Source: Limnoperna fortunei (Eukaryota > Mollusca > Bivalvia > Mytilida > Modiolidae). From it: a stretch of DNA of 64,000 bases. The stretch covers positions 115,016,545-115,080,544 of the forward strand of contig OX104111.1 in NCBI GenBank assembly GCA_944474755.1, read 5' to 3'. A model generated the notes under the pieces. It saw nothing but the letters and a program-made list of their open reading frames with translations, did no database searches and was not told the origin of the DNA. The position numbers and the translations under genes are program-made. This document shows positions 57,651 to 64,000 of the stretch, piece by piece (the first letter of the stretch is position 1; each line of letters begins with the position of its first letter).

Positions 57651-57746
57651 CACAGGCACTTGTTTCAGAAAAAAAATTACCCCCATAGAATACTCTAATG
57701 TTATATTAGAGTATAGGGGTACTTTTGTCTGAAACAAGTGCCTGTG
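57651..57746. repeat. 96-base hairpin
   Basis: cacaggcacttgtttcaga at one end pairs exactly with tctgaaacaagtgcctgtg at the other. Internally taccccc/ggggta and atactctaat/attagagtat also pair around a three-base loop. A foldback insertion next to a SINE end. Confidence 0.85.
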
Positions 57747-58744
57747 TTTACATCGTTTTGTGCCAGATGGATTAAAAACCTAACTGGTCAATGCATAAAT
57801 GAGTTAAAATGCCAGCGGGTTTGTTGGGCTACAACAACAAAATATTTACAGGTAAACTGCAGCAGTGCAGGTGTACCGTTTGTAGTAATTTCTTACCATT
57901 GAAAAGATTTATTGGGCTATTAGGTTAAAATTTCTCGTGCATTTTTTTAACGGTGTTTCTTCTTTAGAGCTTGTTGCATATTTTCTGCAAACATGTCTTT
58001 CTAACGAGATCTCAGCAATGTGGTATGAGGTATCATGTTACAAGATCGGACGCAGTGAGTACTGTTCGGCACTTTACGACTACCACCGAATAAATGTTTG
58101 TATTCTATCGGTGAAAGAATATTGCTTAACATAAACATTTAATGCCCCAAAACAGTTACAAAGAAAAAAATCTAAGAAAAAATACTCACACAGCGCTTTC
58201 CATCATAGTGCCGCCATATTTGATGTCTAATAACGTAAATTGCCGAAATATTCCGGAAACCCACTTTCCATTAAATTTGAAAAATACCTTTTCATGTGTG
58301 GAAGGCAAAAATCGATTTTTTTATTTAAATGTATTTTTTCAAAACAAAAAGTGACATGTTAAAGGGTGTGAATAAAAAGTCAATAAATATTGATAAAAGT
58401 TCAAACATATCGATTTTTTCTAAAGTTAATTCGTTTATAAAAAATGTCTGCTCAAATGGCATTTTATGTATATTCTGAAAAATACATCACAAGATTTGAA
58501 AATAGTTCAATGTTTTTTTTTAATAATTTTTACAGACGAAGTTTACAGTTTTTATAAAGATGTCGCTTAAATGAACTATATGACATATAACATTATTTTT
58601 TAAAAAATCCTCATGTATATGATGATGATAGTTCAAAACTTAGGCTGACCGGATTTTGTCTGCCTAAATTTAAGGTCTCCCTAATGATGATTTAATTATG
58701 CTTTATGTCTGCCTTATGTGTATATATATATATTATAAAAAGTC
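57747..58744. other. Unassigned stretch
   Basis: gtgccgccatatttg at 58210 is a YY1-like word. On the minus strand it gives ATGGCGGC followed 25 bases on by a donor-like GTGAGT, but no exon can be supported. Confidence 0.35.
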
Positions 58745-58985
58745 TAAATGAGGCTACCAACCAGTACACTTACTAAGTATCGGATCGCCAAGATGACGAT
58801 ACAGCATAAACACAAAAATAATACATAAGTCTAGAGAATTATGCAACGATACAAATATAGAGATGTTTCTACTATAAAATAACAAAATTAATAAATATGA
58901 CAAAATTTTCGACCAACTGATGGCCTTCTTCAGTTTCAATATCAATCTATAATAAACGATTAAATTTGGTTTTTGATACATCAGC
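58745..58985 (-). repeat. Penelope-type terminal repeat 3' of PLE-2
   Basis: aagtatcggatcgccaagat, gacgatacagcataaacaca, tatgcaacgatacaaatata, ccaactgatggccttcttca. Same series and orientation as 13440-13500 and 18330-18450. No complete ribozyme is present. It lies about 220 bases beyond the endonuclease domain, where a 3' terminal repeat is expected. Confidence 0.75.
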
Positions 58986-59207
58986 ATCCGGTGGTGACGT
59001 GATCGGGTCTGATTTTATTGATCTTTGACTTTCTCGAATCACATTTATCAGTCATTACATGAGGGAGTACTGTACAGTTGTATTAACCATCTAACATATG
59101 TACAAATAATTAATAATATATATTGTATATTGTAAATTATAATTTAAAGATGGTTTAAACTTTTTAATAAAGTTTTTCTCCTTTATTTCTCGTACAAATC
59201 CGTCTTT

Positions 59208-62200
59208 TTAAAATATTTTGCAAAAAGGGAATATTTTTAAAAAACCGCCTCCACATGTTTCAAGATGTGAACTTAGTGGCATTTGTCTGAAGGTGGGGTT
59301 TCTTATCTGTTGACGGTGAATCCGCATTTGTTCCGAAAGGGAATTTCCCGTTTGTCCAATGTATATTTCGTCTAATCCAGAGCATTTAATGCAATAAATT
59401 AGGTTAATTGATTTGTAATTCATATTTGCACTTGCGTATATTTTAGTTCCATTTTTAGATGTCAACCAGTGTGAATATAGTTACAAGTACCACAACGACT
59501 ATCATTGCATTTCGAGACAGTATAGTTTTGTTCCGATCTCTGTGGGTCAAATTTGGTCTCAGTTAATAGCCGTTTCAAATTTTTCGGTTGTCTTTTGCTC
59601 TGAATGATTGTATTTTCGTTAATTAAATCTTTCAGTTTATCGCTTCTTGTGATAATAGGCAAACTGGATCGTGCCATTCGGAAAAGATTCGGATTTCCTG
59701 GGTTGTGGGTAAAACAAACGGTATTTGTTTGTCACTGGCTTCATGTTTACTTTGTGTTTTCAAGAGTTCTTTCCTTTGTAATTTTTTAGCACGATCTATT
59801 CCATTTCTAATTATTTTTTTAGGGTATTATGTTTCCGCAGGAATTCTTCTAATTCATGAAGTCTTTGATTTTTAGTTTCCAAATCATCTACAACGTTGCA
59901 AATTATGCGGGCCAAACAATAAGGAATATTTCTTTTGGTATGCGACGGATGACATGAGTTGAAATTCAAATATTGATGCGTATCGTGTACTTTTGTAAAA
60001 TATATCAGTTTTAACATATCCATCTTTGATTAGCACAGTAATATCTAAAAATGGTAATTGTGTACGACATGTTTCCCTCGTAAATTTAATGGCTGGGTGT
60101 AAATTGTTTAAAATTGCTGTGAATTCGTTTAATAATTCTTCCGCTTGTGTCCATATTATGAAACAGTCGTCAAGGAAACGTTTTCATGTTCTTTCGATTT
60201 GAGCGGAAATATTGGTTCCGAACGCTTCTTCTATTTTATGGTACAGTTTCTCCTCAAGCTAAACCATTACTAGGGTGGCATATGTAGGGGCGAATTTTGT
60301 TCCCATTGCTGTACCCCGTATCTGCATGCATTTTTTCCATCAAAAAAGTATTATTTTCCAATATAAATTTACCCAATATTTTATGGCTTCTATTTCTAAA
60401 TCGTGCGGGATATTAGTATAGAGACTCGTTACGTCAAAGCTAACTAAAATAGAGCTTTCTTCGATTTGCTGTGGTAGATGAGAAAAAACAATCTATGTCA
60501 TCGCGAATATAGCTTGAAACAAACTGATTTAATGGTTTAAGAATAATGTCCATAAAATTGTTTAGTCGATGTGTTGGGCACGCAGGGCCTGCTATGATCG
60601 GTCTTAAAGTTAAGTCATTAGGAGTTTCCGATACTATGTACTCACTGTTTTGTTCCTCCACAATAGTTTTAAATTTCGTTTGATTTGTAAATTTTTTGCA
60701 GTCCATAAAAGTTACTTGTATTATACTCGACAGTGGTCAATACATCAATTTCTTTATCGGTAAGAGAATTGTTGTGTTTTGTTACCAAATTATGTAATTT
60801 TCGCATTAATTGTTTGATCTATGTTATTAGGGATCTCTGAATAAAAAGATGTTTTCTGCAGAAGTTCATAGCACAGATTTCTATAAAAATCAATATCCAT
60901 CAGAACTATTGCCCCACCTTTATCTGCTTCTTTAAATATTACTGACTTATCTGTTTGAAGTCGTTTCGGTGCGGCTTTTTCGGCAATACTTAAATTTTGT
61001 TTCGAATTTGTGTTTGGTACAAGAGGAAATGAAGTAAGTACATCTATATATTGCTCTAAGTGTGTGTTCCGGTTTTTCTCTGGCATAATAAAGATTTGTT
61101 TTGGATTAAAGATTCGTCATTTTCTGTTTCTTTATCAGCAAATAACTGAACGAGTCGCAGCTTTCGACAGAAATTATGAATGTCATGTTTCATTTCCTCG
61201 ATATTAGATGTAGCTGTTGGTGTAAATTTAAATCCCTTTAGTAAAAGCGATTGTTCATCGCCATTTAACAGTCTTTTTGATATATTTATTATTTTGGGAT
61301 CTATCTTACTATTTGTTTGACTTCCGTTTCCTCTTTCGGAAGAAATGAATTCTCCCATGATTTACATTACTGTTTATTTTTTGCCGTTGATTCTGTCTTT
61401 ATTTTCAAGGAATTTTTAGAGTTTGTAGTGTTTTCATAATTTCTTTGCTGTCCACTCTTGAAGACATCTGAGTACAATCTGTTGTTGCTATGCTGTATAC
61501 TGCTTTTGTTGCTACGCTGTATACTACTTGAGCTGGATCGGTAATTTGATCTGTTTGGAGTTTGCCGTCTTGATTTGACTGTTTTGTAAATTGTGTATTT
61601 TTGTGACTGTCATGATTCTGACCAATTTGTTGTTGTTTAGCTAATTGGTTGCGATCTTTATTATTGCGATATGATTGTTGTATAAATCGCCCGTTGTTGT
61701 GAACTTTTTAAATATGATTTTTTATATTTCCTTTGTTATTACACTTAAGGTGTGGCTTGGAGTAGCTGTTTCCTCACCATAATTTGTTGCGTATTTCTCT
61801 AGAAATTCAGCCTTTCTTACCCATATGTTTTTAGACCTTTCTCCTTCCTGGAAATATATTTTATCCAAATCTCACACAGTTTATCTGCGATGCTTCCTTC
61901 GGGAATTTCATCAATAATTGTATTATTTTTTACATCTAACTCTTCATATTTCGTTTTGTGACGAGTATGTTTGTTTTGAATTAACCGAATTTCCGTCTGG
62001 AATTTGGAATAGCAAAGGTCCCATCATAACTGTTTTTCTTCCTCCGGTTCGTCTTTTATTTCTTTTATTAAATACTTGCGAGTAAGAATGGGCTACTCTC
62101 GCGTAATCAAATCTGAGTATATTTCCGAGAATTGTTTCAATTTAAAAGAAAAAAATTCCAGAAATGCTGTTTTCTATTGTTCAGTATTTCTTTCCATTGT

Positions 62201-62503
62201 CTGATCATTCCTTTTCTTTTCCGATACGCCTCCCGTTCAAGATTTGCTTCGTTCAGATCAATAATCCATGGTTACTGATTTTTTTTCTTGTTGTTTATCT
62301 ATGTTCTGAAATTTTTCCGAAATATTTTTCAATTTACTTATGACAAACTTGCCAAGTTGTTTACTTTCCGTTGAATGTTTTTCCAACTCTTTAAGGACAG
62401 ATGTAACTGTTTTAATCTGTAGTAACAAAGCTGATATCTTGCCTGATATCTCTCCGAGCAATCTTTTAGATTCACTTGTACGTGTACGTGTTTCTCCTGT
62501 CAC
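59208..62503 (-). pseudogene. Penelope-like retroelement with GIY-YIG endonuclease (PLE-2)
   Basis: Nearly the whole coding length in several frames. N-terminal part 62503-61400: a coiled-coil start (SKRLLGEISGKISALLLQIK), then RKRKGMIRQWKEILNNRKQH near 62190, a phrase typical of PLE N-termini. 61358-61056: IINISKRLLNGDEQSLLLKG, FCRKLRLVQLF. 61086-60790: FKEADKGGAIVLMDIDFYRN. 60706-60440: RPIIAGPACP. At 60440-60360 the RT core [20 protein letters not shown] holds the first catalytic Asp. 60023-59811: IYFTKVHDTHQYLNFNSCHP. 59465-59208: LIYCIKCSGLDEIYIGQTGN, the GIY-YIG nuclease. At least six frame breaks or stops make it inactive. Its flanks carry terminal-repeat text (58745-58985) and a 66-bp inverted repeat (62561-62752). 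Confidence 0.9.
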
Positions 62504-62560
62504 GATGGCTTGTATACAGTTGTATACAATTAATCTGTGCGTAATCTTGTATACAGAAGT

Positions 62561-62752
62561 ATATATTAAACATAAAAAGTCTAACGTAACCAGAATTTAC
62601 ATTTCTATTTTCACAAGCGCTTTCATTTATCATTACAATCTTCAGGTGAATGTTTTTGTGAATCTATTGGTAACGGTACATGTTACATGAAAGCGCTTGT
62701 GAAAATAGAAATGTAAATTCTGGTTACGTTAGACTTTTTATGTTTAATATAT
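62561..62752. repeat. Perfect 66-bp inverted repeat with 60-base loop
   Basis: 62561-62626 (atatattaaacataaaaagt ... caagcgctttcat) is the exact reverse complement of 62687-62752. The loop is 62627-62686. It begins 57 bases upstream of the first readable PLE-2 codon. No mismatch in 66 pairs, in contrast to the decayed element beside it. Confidence 0.95.
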
Positions 62753-62756
62753 ATTC

Positions 62757-63010
62757 GTTTAAAAAGTTATACAACATCTAGATACATAATTAAAGCGAAA
62801 AAAGTATGCAAAGGTGTATATGTAAGTAGCAATATGAATAAGGTTTCAATCAATATATATTCAAAAAGCAATTTTAAAATAAATAAAACAACACAAAACA
62901 TTAATATTCGGAGCCCAAGGCTGTACCTGGTCTACAGTCCTCTAATAATTCATTTATTCCCTTCGGAAATGATATTCCCGATGTTTTTATAATTTTCGAA
63001 ATATGTTTAG
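62757..63010 (+). repeat. Dispersed repeat shared with 18700-19150
   Basis: cgtttaaaaagttatacaac, gtgtatatgtaagtagcaat, atatattcaaaaagcaattt, aatattcggagcccaag, tcccttcggaaatgatattc. It starts a few bases after the inverted repeat and has a 165-base internal deletion relative to the other copy. Confidence 0.75.
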
Positions 63011-63149
63011 CTGATGTTTTCTTGCAGTACTAAAAACTAATATAAGCATTACAATTTGTTGATAAAGTTGGCTGTTGTAATCAAACTTGGCGTTGGGCAA
63101 TATGACTATGATTTGATGCGCGTTCCTTGGAAACGTAAATGAATGCTAT

Positions 63150-63345
63150 CCCAGCGGGCACTCAACGCTGAATCAACGTTGCAAATATGTTGAAATTTGG
63201 TCGCAACGTTGAACAACTTAAAGTCAACGTTGAATTAACGTTGATGATTTCAACGTTGAACCAACGTTGAATTCAGATCGTCGACTTCAACGTAGTATGT
63301 CCGACGTTGAAGCAACATTGAATTGGGATGAGTGTTTCAACGTTT
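63150..63345. repeat. CAACGTTGAA palindromic word array
   Basis: About ten copies of caacgttgaa or tcaacgttga in irregular spacing after cccagcgggcactcaacg. The core AACGTT is a palindrome. Such arrays occur in many animal genomes as parts of dispersed elements; no coding frame. Confidence 0.75.
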
Positions 63346-63594
63346 GAAAGAAAACATAAAGGAAACAATATAGTATAGTCAAATAATTAAATTAAGTAAT
63401 TAATGCTTCCCCTTGATTAGCTTGAATAGAGTTAAACAGAAAAAAAAAACAACGCAAATAAATCAGAGGAAAGGAGATACTTCATATCGTTTACCAGCTC
63501 GGTTTTATTGTGCTTTTTACAATTTTGTTTACATATAATATGTTCTTTGTGTGGTTTTTAAATTAACGCGGCATTCAAACCGGAACACTCAGCC

Positions 63595-63604
63595 GCGCAT
63601 GCGC
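63595..63604. promoter_or_regulatory. NRF1-type palindrome GCGCATGCGC
   Basis: A perfect NRF1 consensus palindrome in AT-rich DNA, next to ccggaa (an ETS-type word at 63581). Such pairs mark TATA-less animal promoters. Confidence 0.45.
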
Positions 63605-63700
63605 TCTTACATTTTTGTTGAAAAAATTGCAGCATAGATCTGTGATGTTTCCTTGTCTGATTTACAGCTGTTGTGTACTTCTACTTATTCCAGCTTCAGA
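63605..63700 (+). other. Possible first (untranslated) exon
   Basis: Downstream of the NRF1 palindrome the sequence reaches a consensus donor (cttcaga|gtaagtat at 63701). It has no long open frame, so it would be a 5' UTR exon of a plus-strand gene beyond the right edge. Inference from promoter motif plus donor only. 63701-64000 shows nothing further. Confidence 0.3.
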
Positions 63701-64000
63701 GTAAGTATAATGTTTAATTTTAACGGGTATATAATACACACTGACACATGCAAATAATAAATCGACATTGAAGAATCACCTCCGATCCGTGTTCAAAATG
63801 TATTGCAGTTAAACACCACTCAGGACGACAAATTGTACACAGCAGCATGTAAAAATTGAAATAATTCAATATTAAAATAGCATCATATATGCATGTACAC
63901 TACTAAATAAACAAGGGCTACAAGTGGAAAATCGTGTTGATTCCACTCCCTCCTTTTTGGAAAAATTATATATGTTACATTTGCAGTTGATACACATTAT

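Overview
The window is AT-rich animal DNA with few genes and many repeats. Short exons with GT..AG borders, tRNA-derived SINEs, Penelope-like retroelements, Tc1, Harbinger and piggyBac remnants and many private minisatellites all point to a lophotrochozoan, most likely a bivalve mollusc. That assignment is inference from repeat style; no species is claimed.

Only one gene looks intact. It is a two-exon, minus-strand gene of the HtrL/YibB family: a signal-anchor exon at 17194-17271 joined in phase to a 303-codon exon at 12045-12956. Its 4.2-kb intron is packed with repeats. Two more loci for secretory-pathway glycan enzymes are broken: a type II glycosyltransferase-like relic (4486-5150) and a GT11 fucosyltransferase-like pseudogene (34439-35365). 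Three other loci have exon-like structure that I could not assign to a family: 38091-38188, 41245-43127 and 44640-45244. A possible promoter and first exon sit at the right edge (63595-63700).

Mobile elements, left to right: a Tc1-like transposase relic with a MITE inside it (7986-9260), a Harbinger nuclease fragment (11086-11460), a Penelope-like RT fragment flanked by tandem hammerhead-ribozyme repeats (19200-22030), a 5'-truncated LINE with RNase H (45962-47463), a piggyBac C-terminal exon (49528-49894) and a nearly complete but frameshifted Penelope-like element with a GIY-YIG domain (59208-62503). At least eleven copies or fragments of one tRNA-derived SINE family are scattered on both strands.

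Tandem repeats fill much of 22-38 kb: 31-bp, 57-bp, 52-bp, 24-bp and 47-bp families. A pair of about 1.85-kb inverted arms (1-1835 and 35410-37266) encloses about 33.6 kb. The most interesting signals are textbook minimal type I hammerhead ribozymes. Two lie 389 nt apart in tandem, like an animal retrozyme. A third lies in sense orientation inside the intron of the HtrL/YibB gene.
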